Shown here one piece after another: positions 54,555 through 63,329 of a DNA stretch of 64,000 bases; positions within the stretch are counted from its first letter, which is position 1, and the number at the start of each line of letters is the position of its first letter. The stretch lies in NCBI GenBank assembly GCA_945861715.1, contig CAMAVK010000001.1:248001-312000 (forward strand), given 5' to 3'. This DNA is from Candidatus Woesearchaeota archaeon (GTDB lineage: Archaea > Nanobdellota > Nanobdellia > Woesearchaeales > GW2011-AR9). The position numbers and the translations under genes are program-made. The notes below the pieces were generated by a model. It did not search any database, was not told where the DNA came from, and worked only from the letters and a program-made list of their open reading frames with translations.

Positions 54555-55418
54555 AGTACTAAAATACAATACCCCACCAGTAACAATTCCCCACAAAAAT
54601 ACTCCTACCATCAATGGAATATCTCGAAACATTCTCTCCGGATGTCGTGCAACATCTGATCCACTCGTGATTAAATAATAATAACGAAACACCACAAAAA
54701 GTCCAAACGGTAGACTAAGTAACAAAAATCGATGATCAGATAAAAAGCAATACAGCGCATAGGACATAATAAGCAACGTTGTCGAAATCATCATCAACCC
54801 TGACGTAATTTCTGGAGTATATCCACGTAGAACTTCACGTGTTTTCGCTGCTTTATCCCCCATTAGAACCACGTCCCCATGTCGTTTTCCCACACTCAAA
54901 AACAAGGACAAAAAGAACGGACATAAAATCAACCAAGGTGATACGGTAACAGAAATAAGTACTGCGCCTGATACTGCCCTAAGTACAAACAACGTGGCAA
55001 TCATAAGGATATCAGCGAACAATACCTCCTTTAATAGAAATGTGTAAACAATGTTCACTCCCAAAATGACCAGCATAACCACAAAAAATCCCCGTGATAG
55101 CACATAAGATCCAATCAGCGCCACCAACAGTAATACACTCCCAATCAACAATCCACTACCAACGGAAATTCTTTTTGACGCAACTGGACGAGTACACTTC
55201 TCGGGATGTGCTGCATCTTTATGTCTATCAATAATATCATTAAAAACATAAACTGCGGCGTACAATAAACACAAGATAAAAAATCCTTCGAGCGCAAGTA
55301 TAGTTTCTGAAAATACAAAAAGATGACCTACAAAAAGTAATGGTAATAAGAGAACTAAATTCTTGTACCACTGTCGTACACGAATGAGTGAAATAATATC
55401 CGCAATAATAAGCTTCAT
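54534..55418 (-). CDS. UbiA-family prenyltransferase, decaprenyl-phosphate phosphoribosyltransferase-like
   Basis: The polyprenyl substrate motif is NDIIDRHKDAAHPEKCTRPV (N/D-xxx-D), preceded by RVRQWYKNLVLLLPLLF. Eight or nine membrane segments span 294 aa. This opening and the HPEKCxRPVAS motif resemble the Rv3806c type of enzyme, which adds 5-phosphoribosyl pyrophosphate to polyprenyl phosphate in arabinan synthesis, rather than quinone-type UbiA. A PAP2 phosphatase lies 2.1 kb away and an SDR is between them. Ether-lipid or quinone prenyltransfer remains possible. The start overlaps the upstream GT-C stop by 4 nt. Confidence 0.75.
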   Translation of the reverse strand: MKLIIADIISLIRVRQWYKNLVLLLPLLFVGHLFVFSETILALEGFFILCLLYAAVYVFNDIIDRHKDAAHPEKCTRPVASKRISVGSGLLIGSVLLLVALIGSYVLSRGFFVVMLVILGVNIVYTFLLKEVLFADILMIATLFVLRAVSGAVLISVTVSPWLILCPFFLSLFLSVGKRHGDVVLMGDKAAKTREVLRGYTPEITSGLMMISTTLLIMSYALYCFLSDHRFLLLSLPFGLFVVFRYYYLITSGSDVARHPERMFRDIPLMVGVFLWGIVTGGVLYFSTLLQIIF

Positions 55419-56941
55419 TGTATGTTTCCAGAGATATTTTTTGATTCCAACGTCGAATCTTCTATATCATTTGCATAAGTATTAGCATAACTTATTCTTT
55501 CAGGTATAAACAAGTAATAAGTACAATTCTTAAAGGTTTTTGTATCATTCAACACATTTTCAGTCTGTATTTTTTCAATAAAATCATCTTGGACACGTTG
55601 ACAAGTCTCATTTTGCAAGGGACAACTAAGGTCACATGTATTCACATACAGCAAATCATAATCTTGTTTATATTTTTCATAGATCCACGGTGCGTATAAG
55701 ATTCCATCCAAAGTTTCAATTCTATTATCTAAAAACGATACTGGTGCAGGATCAGTAGTGAGCACAAGTCCGCTCAGATTATATGCTTGCGTAAGATCAA
55801 TAATTGGGATTTCAAATGAGGGTGGACGCTCAAAAGTGATAGGGAGTGGCAGACTTGCTCCGACAATAACAACACATAAAAATACAAATGCGTTTGGTTT
55901 AATGATAGGGTGACTCGTTCGTCTTAAATGATCATACCATTCAATGATTACATACGCCACCATTATCGCAAGCAATGGTAGTCCCAACACTAAGTAACGT
56001 AATTCTTTTCGCGGTACATATTCAAAATATAAAAAAAATATCAGAAAACCAAAAAAAAGTAACCGTATCTGGGGATTCAAATATAGTTTTCGTGTTATAA
56101 AATAATATCCAAATGGTATAATTAGTAAGTAAATGATGTTTGACGCAAAAAATTCTCGAAAATAAAAACTCCACCCACCTCCGTACAACCAAGTGTATGT
56201 TGAAATAATTGCTGAACCTTCTAACAGAGGAAGAAGTGCATTTCCATATAAAAAATAATTGAGTATAAAATAAGGCAATGCAATAATCCCAAAACCACTC
56301 CCAACTTTAAAAAATATCATTGATGCACGGTTAACTTCCGTTTTCCAAATAGATCTATTCCAAATTATACTACTGCCTAACGTCACTCCGAGCGCCAAAA
56401 CTATGAGACCAAATGGAAACTTGGTAAGAAATGACATACCAAACATAAGCCCAGCACTGAACCATCGTTCCTTAAAAAAAAGCCAAACTCCAAAAAGCAT
56501 AAACACCAACCCTAATGGTTCGGTTAAAACTAGCCCAGAAAACATCATAAACAGTCCCGTAAAACTAAACAACGCCGCGCTGACCAACCCTACTCTCTTA
56601 CCCCAGACCTCATTGCCAATCAGAAATACGAGCCAAATGGCAATTAAAGAAAACACCACATCCAACAACTTTCCTGCATCTAATGGTTGAAATCCTAGCC
56701 ACCAAGAGAGCCCTAAAATAAATGGATGAATCAGCGGACGAAACATTTCCCAAATTCCTAACTTCCCAGCACTAAACATATACTTTCCCATACCAATATA
56801 AACATGAGAATCCCACCAAAGAGGCATCTTCATCCCAATGTAAATTATTCGTGTCAGAAATGATGAAAAAAGAATCGCCACAAGCCAATGTTGAGTATCA
56901 GCAGATATCTTCTCCTTTACCAAAGTTACATTCTCTTTCAT
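55415..56941 (-). CDS. GT-C membrane glycosyltransferase (GT39/PMT-like)
   Basis: A 508-aa protein with about 11-12 membrane segments. The first loop has WWDSHVYIGMGKYMFSAG, carrying the Asp used as catalytic base in PMT/ArnT-type GT-C enzymes. FSGLVLTEPLGLVFMLFGVW has the second acid (Glu of TEP). A C-terminal soluble section of about 130 residues is outside. The donor should be a polyprenyl-phosphate sugar, perhaps the product of the UbiA-type enzyme whose start codon overlaps its stop. This coupling is the strongest functional clue. Confidence 0.75.
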   Translation of the reverse strand: MKENVTLVKEKISADTQHWLVAILFSSFLTRIIYIGMKMPLWWDSHVYIGMGKYMFSAGKLGIWEMFRPLIHPFILGLSWWLGFQPLDAGKLLDVVFSLIAIWLVFLIGNEVWGKRVGLVSAALFSFTGLFMMFSGLVLTEPLGLVFMLFGVWLFFKERWFSAGLMFGMSFLTKFPFGLIVLALGVTLGSSIIWNRSIWKTEVNRASMIFFKVGSGFGIIALPYFILNYFLYGNALLPLLEGSAIISTYTWLYGGGWSFYFREFFASNIIYLLIIPFGYYFITRKLYLNPQIRLLFFGFLIFFLYFEYVPRKELRYLVLGLPLLAIMVAYVIIEWYDHLRRTSHPIIKPNAFVFLCVVIVGASLPLPITFERPPSFEIPIIDLTQAYNLSGLVLTTDPAPVSFLDNRIETLDGILYAPWIYEKYKQDYDLLYVNTCDLSCPLQNETCQRVQDDFIEKIQTENVLNDTKTFKNCTYYLFIPERISYANTYANDIEDSTLESKNISGNIQ

Positions 56942-56993
56942 AGTAGTATAATCTCAATGATAACCATATTATTTTTGGTACAACACCATCAAC

Positions 56994-57716
56994 TTAAGGT
57001 TGTAAAGTATCCCTAACACACACATCAGCTTCTGGTTGTTTAAGAGAGGAACAAATCACCCGTCCTAATTCTACTTGTGAAACAACTCCTTCATGTTTCA
57101 CTCCATCTACAACAATGGTTGGGTAGCGCGTGATATTATATTCAGTCTCTACGATACGAACCATTGATTCTGTATCCCTAAAATCTGAATTAATGGGAAA
57201 GACAAGCAATTTTTCCCCAAATATCTGCTTGTAATATGTCAAAATAATTCCTTGATCAGAACATGATGGGCAATCTTTTTGATAAAAATACAAAATGGGA
57301 ACAATATCCAAATCACATTGTGCCTTGCTCTGTGTTGCAAGCAAGTAGTACCTTAAATTATCCAACAAGTATCGTCGCATTATGATTTCTTTACGCAGAT
57401 TAGTATCCTCATTCTCCTCCTCAAAAGAGATAACTTCAGCAAGTGAATCTGACAAGTCCTTAACCGTTTCCTTCAACGTAGCGGACATAGTAGGACAATA
57501 ATTATAATGATTCTCTGTTGTGAGATAAAGGTACTGCAATTGAACACTAGCAAACTTTACTTCTTGTTGCATATTGACTTCTTCAACTAAATTGTACCGA
57601 TGATCATCAATTATAAACCCCAGTGTCAAGCCTAGGCAGAAAATAAGAAGGGTAATAATTCCAGCAACAATATATTTATCCTTACTTATTACACGAAATG
57701 GTGGCCTATCAGTCAT
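56994..57716 (-). CDS. Membrane-anchored thioredoxin-fold protein
   Basis: One N-terminal membrane helix (about 14-36) anchors a soluble domain. The C-terminal half is a thioredoxin fold with active site C149-P-S-C152 (FYQKDCPSCSDQG) and the cis-Pro loop in NITRYPTIVVDG. A helical section (about 45-130) lies between the anchor and the fold. Two further cysteines (C74 and C134), and others near the C-terminus, could form structural disulfides. It probably works outside the membrane on disulfides of secreted proteins. It sits just upstream of the palindromic element copy 2. Confidence 0.75.
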   Translation of the reverse strand: MTDRPPFRVISKDKYIVAGIITLLIFCLGLTLGFIIDDHRYNLVEEVNMQQEVKFASVQLQYLYLTTENHYNYCPTMSATLKETVKDLSDSLAEVISFEEENEDTNLRKEIIMRRYLLDNLRYYLLATQSKAQCDLDIVPILYFYQKDCPSCSDQGIILTYYKQIFGEKLLVFPINSDFRDTESMVRIVETEYNITRYPTIVVDGVKHEGVVSQVELGRVICSSLKQPEADVCVRDTLQP

Positions 57717-57825
57717 GTTAGCTTATTTCTATTTGTTCACTTTTAAAGGTAACTTTGGATTTTACGAAGTTTTCAAAAACCATACCGTAATCAAAATATT
57801 CCAGATCAATTCTAATTTTTAACTT
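57717..57825. other. Spacer between the thioredoxin-fold gene and palindromic copy 2
   Basis: AT-rich promoter-side spacer of the minus-strand thioredoxin-fold gene. Together with the element and the 3' spacer it makes a gene-free stretch of 304 nt. I see no other feature. Confidence 0.4.
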
Positions 57826-58009
57826 AGAGGACTTTGCAAACACAAAATAAAGCAGCGACTTTATTTGTGCACAGAAAGGAAAGCTATCCTTTCTTGTGAA
57901 GCAGTTTGTTACATTATCATTGCACCAGAAGGTGCAAAAATAAGATTAAACGGCGCCGTTGCAAAGTCCTCTTTGATAACTTTGCCTAATTTTTATGAAT
58001 TATGCAAAG
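57826..58009. repeat. Modular multi-hairpin palindromic element, copy 2
   Basis: The outer perfect 14-bp stem is AGAGGACTTTGCAA (57826-57839) with 57959-57972. The arms are AATAAAG/CTTTATT (57846-57865), CACAGAAAGGA with TCCTTTCTTGTG (57870-57898), GCAGTTT with AAACGGC (one mismatch) enclosing TTGCACC/GGTGCAA (57920-57937), and a right-hand hairpin CTTTGCCTAATT/AATTATGCAAAG (57980-58009). It shares the backbone with copy 1 at 22701-22993 but lacks several inserted hairpins of that copy. Read on the minus strand it starts 11 nt after the stop of the GT2 gene. Confidence 0.85.
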
Positions 58010-58020
58010 TTCTCCTTAAA

Positions 58021-59307
58021 TTACCATTTTAATTTTTTCCCTCTTGCAAATTTATACACACATACAAGCAAAATATATGCCTTCAATGTATAATAATAAG
58101 CAAAATAGGGAAACAACGGAATCCATCCTTGCGCAGATAATTTTTCCTTTGAATTTTTTAGTGCAGCAAAAAACAAAAAGTATCCAATAATCATCAAAAA
58201 TAATACCAAAAACCCTTTTCGAAAATCAACCATCAAAAAAGAGAACCATGTCAGTTTCCACTTCAGAGCTAAAATATACGGCCATATGTCTAAATGAACT
58301 AACATCATCGCTCGAATATAATGATAAAGGGGTTTTAATATAAAGTACACGCCAAGCCCAATCCCAAGGACTGCAAAGACATACCCAAGAACATTTTTCA
58401 CCATCTGCATTATTCCAAAGTCGCCGTACTCCTTATTTGCAACTAATTCTTTATACTGCGCAGCACACACCATCCCACCTAAATACCATCGCCTTCGCTG
58501 ACGATAAAATCCTTTAAATGTAGACGGTGTTGTGGTATATACGTAACCATCAGGACATTGTTTTATACGATAATGGTGTTTTTGAATACGATATGCAATT
58601 TCTTGATCTTCAGTTATATTTTTCGAGTCAAACCCACCAATTTTCCGAATGACTGAAGTTCGATAAACTGAAAATGGGCCTGGAGCAACGTATAATGAGT
58701 CCATCTCAGAAGACAAACGGGCAATCAGAATGATCACCAAATATTCAAGCCATTGAACTCTTTGGAGAATATTTATGGGTTCATAGACCTTCATTGCAGG
58801 TGTAACAATAGCTAGTTTCTCATCCTTCTCACTCGAAAAAATATACATCATTTTCCGCAGGGTGAGCGGATGCACAAAACTATCCGCGTCAAGGCATGCA
58901 AAATATTCTCCACGTGCAACTGCTAATGCTTTATTCATCGATGCAGCTTTTCCACAATTTTCATGTGAGAGAATAATTAAATTATTTTTCCCTTTACCAA
59001 AAGAAGTTACTACCTCAAGCGTTCCATCTTTTGATCCATCATTGACTACAATCACCTCAAATTTATGCATCGGATAGTCCAACGCATAAATCGAATGTAA
59101 AGTTTTAAGAATAGTTTTTTCCTCATTAAACGCGGGAACTATTATTGATACAAACGGTTCATAAGTTCTCTCAACCGGTGTCTCTACCTTACCAAATTCT
59201 TTACGTTTGTCAAGATAAACAAGAAATACAAACACACTAAAATAGAGCGAAATTAAGTAAATAGTCCACAATGCCACGCTCATAATCACATTCATTAATG
59301 TACACAC
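58021..59307 (-). CDS. Processive-type family 2 glycosyltransferase (BcsA/NodC/hyaluronan synthase-like)
   Basis: One N-terminal membrane helix, a GT-A domain, and three or four C-terminal helices form a chitin/cellulose/hyaluronan synthase layout. The motifs are SIIVPAFNEEKTILKTLHSI, VNDGSKDGT, CLDADSFVHP (DxD), ITEDQEIAYRIQK (the TED base) and FYRQRRRWYLGG (Q-x-x-R-W). The last motif marks processive polymerases. It could build a homopolymer or a poly-N-acetylglucosamine-like chain. Several Met codons near the start leave the exact N-terminus open. Its stop lies beside palindromic copy 2. Confidence 0.85.
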   Translation of the reverse strand: MCTLMNVIMSVALWTIYLISLYFSVFVFLVYLDKRKEFGKVETPVERTYEPFVSIIVPAFNEEKTILKTLHSIYALDYPMHKFEVIVVNDGSKDGTLEVVTSFGKGKNNLIILSHENCGKAASMNKALAVARGEYFACLDADSFVHPLTLRKMMYIFSSEKDEKLAIVTPAMKVYEPINILQRVQWLEYLVIILIARLSSEMDSLYVAPGPFSVYRTSVIRKIGGFDSKNITEDQEIAYRIQKHHYRIKQCPDGYVYTTTPSTFKGFYRQRRRWYLGGMVCAAQYKELVANKEYGDFGIMQMVKNVLGYVFAVLGIGLGVYFILKPLYHYIRAMMLVHLDIWPYILALKWKLTWFSFLMVDFRKGFLVLFLMIIGYFLFFAALKNSKEKLSAQGWIPLFPYFAYYYTLKAYILLVCVYKFARGKKLKW

Positions 59308-59412
59308 TCACAATTGAACTTAATTTAATTATTCATTGATATTAAATAAAATAACCAGTCCCTATAATAAACCCACTCTATATACTCTATACACGGTTGA
59401 CCCGATTCCTAA

Positions 59413-60792
59413 TTATTGTTGTCTACTTAGAAACATCCAAGCCTGGGTTGTATTTCCCAAATAAAGCATTTTAAATCTTTCGTTTGTAAGCAGAAAACGC
59501 AAGCGTTGATCTGATGGGAGATTTTGCATCATACTCGAGGAGAAATAGAGTACATTTACTCCTCTCTCTTCTAAATTTGGCACCGCCTCTTTGATATATG
59601 CACTATTAATTACTTTTTCATAATATTCTCGATCAATTTCACTATGGACCACGGGTGTTCGTTTTGTATAATACCGTACATATGCTGCTTGACTAGGTTC
59701 TGAGAATATTGATACACTTAGCGGTGTATAAGCAGCCACAAACGCAAGAGCGGCATGTTCTTCAAGCGTAGGTGAAAAGGTAGGTGCGCGATCTATAAAA
59801 ACTAACATAGAAAAAGCAAAACTCAACCCAACAACTAAAATACTCATTCTACGAACCAGTGGTAATGCCCATCCCTGAAAAAAGAGTTCTTCCCATGTCC
59901 GAGCTGCAAGAACTATAATGACCAGAAAAAACAATAACCGAACCGAAGAATCAAACAACAACAACGCTCCCAGTGGAACAGTAATTAATAGTGACCGAGT
60001 AGACCACTGTTTATCCCAAAATAAAATACTTAAAATAGCCAGTAGTACCACCATCACTCCAATTCCTTGTGGTGCACCAAAATCAGAGATAACTTCCGGA
60101 ATAGAAATCGTACCATTCCATAAGGGAAGAGAAAGAAAATATGCCAAAATACTACCAACAAAACTACTTAAGATCAAATAAAGATGTGTTGCATTACGAC
60201 GCAAATAGATATACCACACTAACACCACAAAAATAACTGCAAATAAACTGAGCATCCCCAACAAGAAAGAAAAAATCAACGAGAGTACAACGTATAATAT
60301 TTTTACACGCCGCGATGGTAGCGACTTCTGATCTTCAGCATTTGTTGCCAGTTTCTTTTTCTCATCCTCACTAATTTTTGTAAGACAGAACAGGATAAAT
60401 ATGCAAAACACAAAAACAATCAGGGTTTTAGAAAAACTCGCACTTGCAGATATAAATGCGGGGGTGATACTTACAAGTCCCATAATAGCTCTTTTCATCC
60501 ATTTAGATTCAATGTGATATTGAACCACATATGCAAGACAAGATATTCCAAATCCCGTAAGAGCAAGCGACACGGCAAGAATTACACCACGGACCTGCAT
60601 CTCAGAAAATAACGCTACAACTCTAGAAAACAGTATGAGTGCATTGTATATATCCTCGCCAAACAAAACCGGATTACCCTTGATAAAACGTAAGACCCAA
60701 ATAGATACCACAAATAATGTCGTAACTAAAAAAGAGAGTAATCCTAAGTGATTATCCACAAATTTCCATTTTGAACTTTCAGTTGCTGCCAT
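59413..60792 (-). CDS. Polytopic membrane protein of the glycan island
   Basis: A 459-aa protein with about 11 membrane segments and a soluble C-terminal part of about 115 aa (HAALAFVAAYTPLSVSIFSE onward). I do not see the Asp/Glu loop of GT-C enzymes near its N-terminus, where residues 30-60 read RFIKGNPVLFGEDIYNALIL, although the Glu-Asp pair there could serve. No family is assigned. It is 91 nt downstream of the 60883-62361 GT-C gene on the same strand, and an ATATATAAAA box near 60845-60852 may start it. Confidence 0.5.
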   Translation of the reverse strand: MAATESSKWKFVDNHLGLLSFLVTTLFVVSIWVLRFIKGNPVLFGEDIYNALILFSRVVALFSEMQVRGVILAVSLALTGFGISCLAYVVQYHIESKWMKRAIMGLVSITPAFISASASFSKTLIVFVFCIFILFCLTKISEDEKKKLATNAEDQKSLPSRRVKILYVVLSLIFSFLLGMLSLFAVIFVVLVWYIYLRRNATHLYLILSSFVGSILAYFLSLPLWNGTISIPEVISDFGAPQGIGVMVVLLAILSILFWDKQWSTRSLLITVPLGALLLFDSSVRLLFFLVIIVLAARTWEELFFQGWALPLVRRMSILVVGLSFAFSMLVFIDRAPTFSPTLEEHAALAFVAAYTPLSVSIFSEPSQAAYVRYYTKRTPVVHSEIDREYYEKVINSAYIKEAVPNLEERGVNVLYFSSSMMQNLPSDQRLRFLLTNERFKMLYLGNTTQAWMFLSRQQ

Positions 60793-60882
60793 GGTATTAT
60801 ATCTTTTTAATTTTCCCCTACTTTTCTCTCAATGACTCCACCGTTTTATATATCAGCATTATAGCTCACACATGGTATACTA

Positions 60883-62361
60883 CTATCGCGAACGCAATAG
60901 GCAGGTTACCTTGTATATTCTTGTTTCCACTTTGTACACCTTCTCAAAGCATTCTGGGGTTCGATATGCTAAATCATGCTGTTCGTAGTATTTTGTTGCT
61001 CTTGGCGTAATCACAATATAACTTACATTATATTTTTCAAGTAGTTCAAGAGCAATCGATTGAAATCGAGTATTGAATATTTTTTGCATATCATTAAATC
61101 GTAAATCCACATCATCAGCTAAAACATAATTTTCATCCATGACATTTTTTCTCTCCCCAACATAACTAACCAAATGTCCCTCTTCAACTAACGCAAGAAT
61201 CGTTGCACCCTTATCAGTATTTTGAGATAGCCAATGAAATGCTGTAATCTCTTCTTGTGAAGGTACATCTTGATTTGTAGCTGCTGATATAGAAAGAGGT
61301 AGAGTACTAATCACCACAATCCCAATTAACACATACTTAAATCCTGTTTCGCGAGACGCAATTTTAGTTTTCTTCACAAACAAAACAACATCTCGATAAA
61401 ACACTGCAAATAAAATGGATAGTGTTAACCCAAAAAATGAGAGCGAAATGGTAAACGGAATAAACCGAAGCCAAGCCAAAATTGTTGTTGATATTGCAAG
61501 TGAAATTAACAGCATCAATCTTCTCTGCTTAAGTTCAAATAGGCTCTTGTACACCACATATGTACCGGCTAGAAATGGGATTATCCCAATTAGTAAAATT
61601 GCCGAAGCTATAGAGAGCGATGGAAAGTAATTAGCAATACTTTCCGAGGGTACATTTTGAAAGACAAAGGAAATACCTCGAAGGAGAAAATGATCTTTAA
61701 ACAATACAAGAGCCAGCCATATATAAAAGAAAAAAGAAAAAATAATCAAATCGGTCTGTTCTCTTTTCACCTTCTTCCCTTCAATTGCTGTGAGTGCCAA
61801 ATACACAATAAACCCCAGTACAAGTAAAATAGCAAGTGATGATGTAAACATCAATAAAAAGAAAAAAAGACCATAATAATAAAGGTAATTCGGTTTCTCA
61901 CAGAGCATAAACATATAGATACACACAAGTACCAACACAAAGTAGAGCGATTCTGGTCCTACTGTATTTGGTGTAAATAGAACGGGTAGCAACGCACTCA
62001 CAACCCCAGCTACAAGTGAAGATTCATCATCTTGTGTTATCGCGTGAGCAATAAAAAAGACAAACAAGGGAATCAACGCATAAATAAAATTTGTGACCAG
62101 CTTTGCTGCATCCACTGTATCAATAAAAAAAGCAGGTAAAGCAACCATGTAATGATAAAGTGGAAGAAATCTAATTTCTCGACCGCCATATGAAAAAGGA
62201 TCATACCACATCGGATGTCCACTTTCAACAATAGTATCCACTTGTCTAATATGGAAATATGATTGGTATGTAAGTCCTCCAATACTAAATGCTACCGTAA
62301 GACGTAAAATAAATGTAATCAGTACAATCCCAACCAGAAACCACGCTGTTCTCTTTTCCAT
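60883..62361 (-). CDS. GT-C membrane glycosyltransferase, STT3-like N-terminus
   Basis: A 492-aa protein with about 11-12 membrane segments. The first loop has SYFHIRQVDTIVESGHPMWY and then DPFSYGGREIRFLPLYHYMV, the same placement of His, Asp and Arg as the first loop of STT3/AglB enzymes, but with the His-Ile-Arg variant. A C-terminal soluble segment of about 110 residues (EEITAFHWLSQNTDKGATIL onward) follows. No WWD motif is present, so it is not a complete oligosaccharyltransferase. GGAAGGAG just before the ATG fixes the start. Confidence 0.65.
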   Translation of the reverse strand: MEKRTAWFLVGIVLITFILRLTVAFSIGGLTYQSYFHIRQVDTIVESGHPMWYDPFSYGGREIRFLPLYHYMVALPAFFIDTVDAAKLVTNFIYALIPLFVFFIAHAITQDDESSLVAGVVSALLPVLFTPNTVGPESLYFVLVLVCIYMFMLCEKPNYLYYYGLFFFLLMFTSSLAILLVLGFIVYLALTAIEGKKVKREQTDLIIFSFFFYIWLALVLFKDHFLLRGISFVFQNVPSESIANYFPSLSIASAILLIGIIPFLAGTYVVYKSLFELKQRRLMLLISLAISTTILAWLRFIPFTISLSFFGLTLSILFAVFYRDVVLFVKKTKIASRETGFKYVLIGIVVISTLPLSISAATNQDVPSQEEITAFHWLSQNTDKGATILALVEEGHLVSYVGERKNVMDENYVLADDVDLRFNDMQKIFNTRFQSIALELLEKYNVSYIVITPRATKYYEQHDLAYRTPECFEKVYKVETRIYKVTCLLRSR

Positions 62362-62514
62362 ACTCCTTCCTAATACCTCTTTTTGAGCGATACTCCTTTA
62401 AACTTAATGAACAATACCAAAATCGCCTTATATATGTTTCCGCCCGATTAGTCGGGAATTATCCTTTTCCTTTAATTCCCCATACTTATTATACACATCA
62501 ATCCTCCAAAACTT

Positions 62515-62520
62515 CTTATA
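62515..62520 (+). promoter_or_regulatory. TATA-like box of radB
   Basis: CTTATA is centred about 24 nt before the ATG at 62542. It sits in a 180-nt spacer that also has a small hairpin CCCGA-TTAG-TCGGG near 62443-62456. Confidence 0.45.
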
Positions 62521-62541
62521 CCCACCTTACAATCAAACAAA

Positions 62542-63219
62542 ATGGCAAAAGTTTCAACAGGTGTTCCCTTTCTAGACCAATTCCTAAATGGCGGCTACGA
62601 TGAAGATATTATTACTACCTATTACGGTCCATCCGGCTCTGGAAAAACGAATCTCTGTCTTATTGCCGCAGTTAAAATGGCAGAAACCGGAAAGAAAGTT
62701 ATCTTTATAGATACCGAAGGTGGGATTGCAACGGAACGAATTTTGCAACTCACCGCGACCCCCGATGAAGTCCTCAGCCGTATTCTCTTTTCCCAACCAG
62801 TAACCTTTGCGGAACAAAAAGAAATATTCCTTCACCTAAAAGACAATCTTCCAGACGACACAGGTCTTATTCTCGTTGATTCCATTTCTATGTTATATCG
62901 AATCGAACTCGGTCAATCTGAAGAAGTCTATGAAGTGAACTCAGCTCTGGGAAAGCAAATTGCCTCATTAGTTGAAATTGCCAGACGAAAAAAAATCCCC
63001 GTACTTCTCACCACTCAAGTATATGCTGACTTTGACAACAAGGACAAAGTTAAAATCGTGGGCGGTGACCTCTTAAAATACGGTTCCAAATGTTTAATTG
63101 AACTTCAAACATTAAACAACTGCAGACGCCTCCTTCTCAAAAAACATCGAAGCCAGCCCGAAGGCCAAGAAACATTTTTCAAAATTGTCCAAACCGGAAT
63201 CGAAGAAGTGATACGATAG
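62542..63219 (+). CDS. radB: DNA repair and recombination protein RadB
   Basis: RadB is the short archaeal RadA/Rad51 paralogue that helps recombination. At 225 aa it lacks the N-terminal domain of RadA. Walker A is GPSGSGKT (29-36) and Walker B ends TGLILVDSISMLYRI. VPFLDQFLNGGYDEDIITTY starts the core, and LTTQVYADFDN with GGDLLKYGSKCLIEL marks the C-terminal part. It is a stand-alone gene that closes the glycan island. Confidence 0.93.
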   Translation: MAKVSTGVPFLDQFLNGGYDEDIITTYYGPSGSGKTNLCLIAAVKMAETGKKVIFIDTEGGIATERILQLTATPDEVLSRILFSQPVTFAEQKEIFLHLKDNLPDDTGLILVDSISMLYRIELGQSEEVYEVNSALGKQIASLVEIARRKKIPVLLTTQVYADFDNKDKVKIVGGDLLKYGSKCLIELQTLNNCRRLLLKKHRSQPEGQETFFKIVQTGIEEVIR

Positions 63220-63301
63220 CTAATTCAGCTAGGCTTGAGTTCTTGTACTGCTCTCTCTTTCAAGCATATACCACCCCCCCCCAAAATTATAGACTAACCT
63301 T

Positions 63302-63309
63302 AATATATT
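63302..63309 (+). promoter_or_regulatory. TATA box that decides the start of the 63330 gene
   Basis: AATATATT is centred 25 nt before the ATG at 63330. A longer frame opening at 63243 would read through it and a C-rich run. Confidence 0.5.
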
Positions 63310-63329
63310 CCTCCTCTCGTAAAATAAAC

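Noticed and set aside
62440-62460. Small hairpin CCCGA-TTAG-TCGGG upstream of radB
   Set aside because: A five-base-pair stem is too short to claim regulation, and it lies outside the likely transcript.
63274-63282. Run of nine C after radB
   Set aside because: It is an intergenic homopolymer with no associated structure or frame and is treated as sequence noise or a trivial tract.
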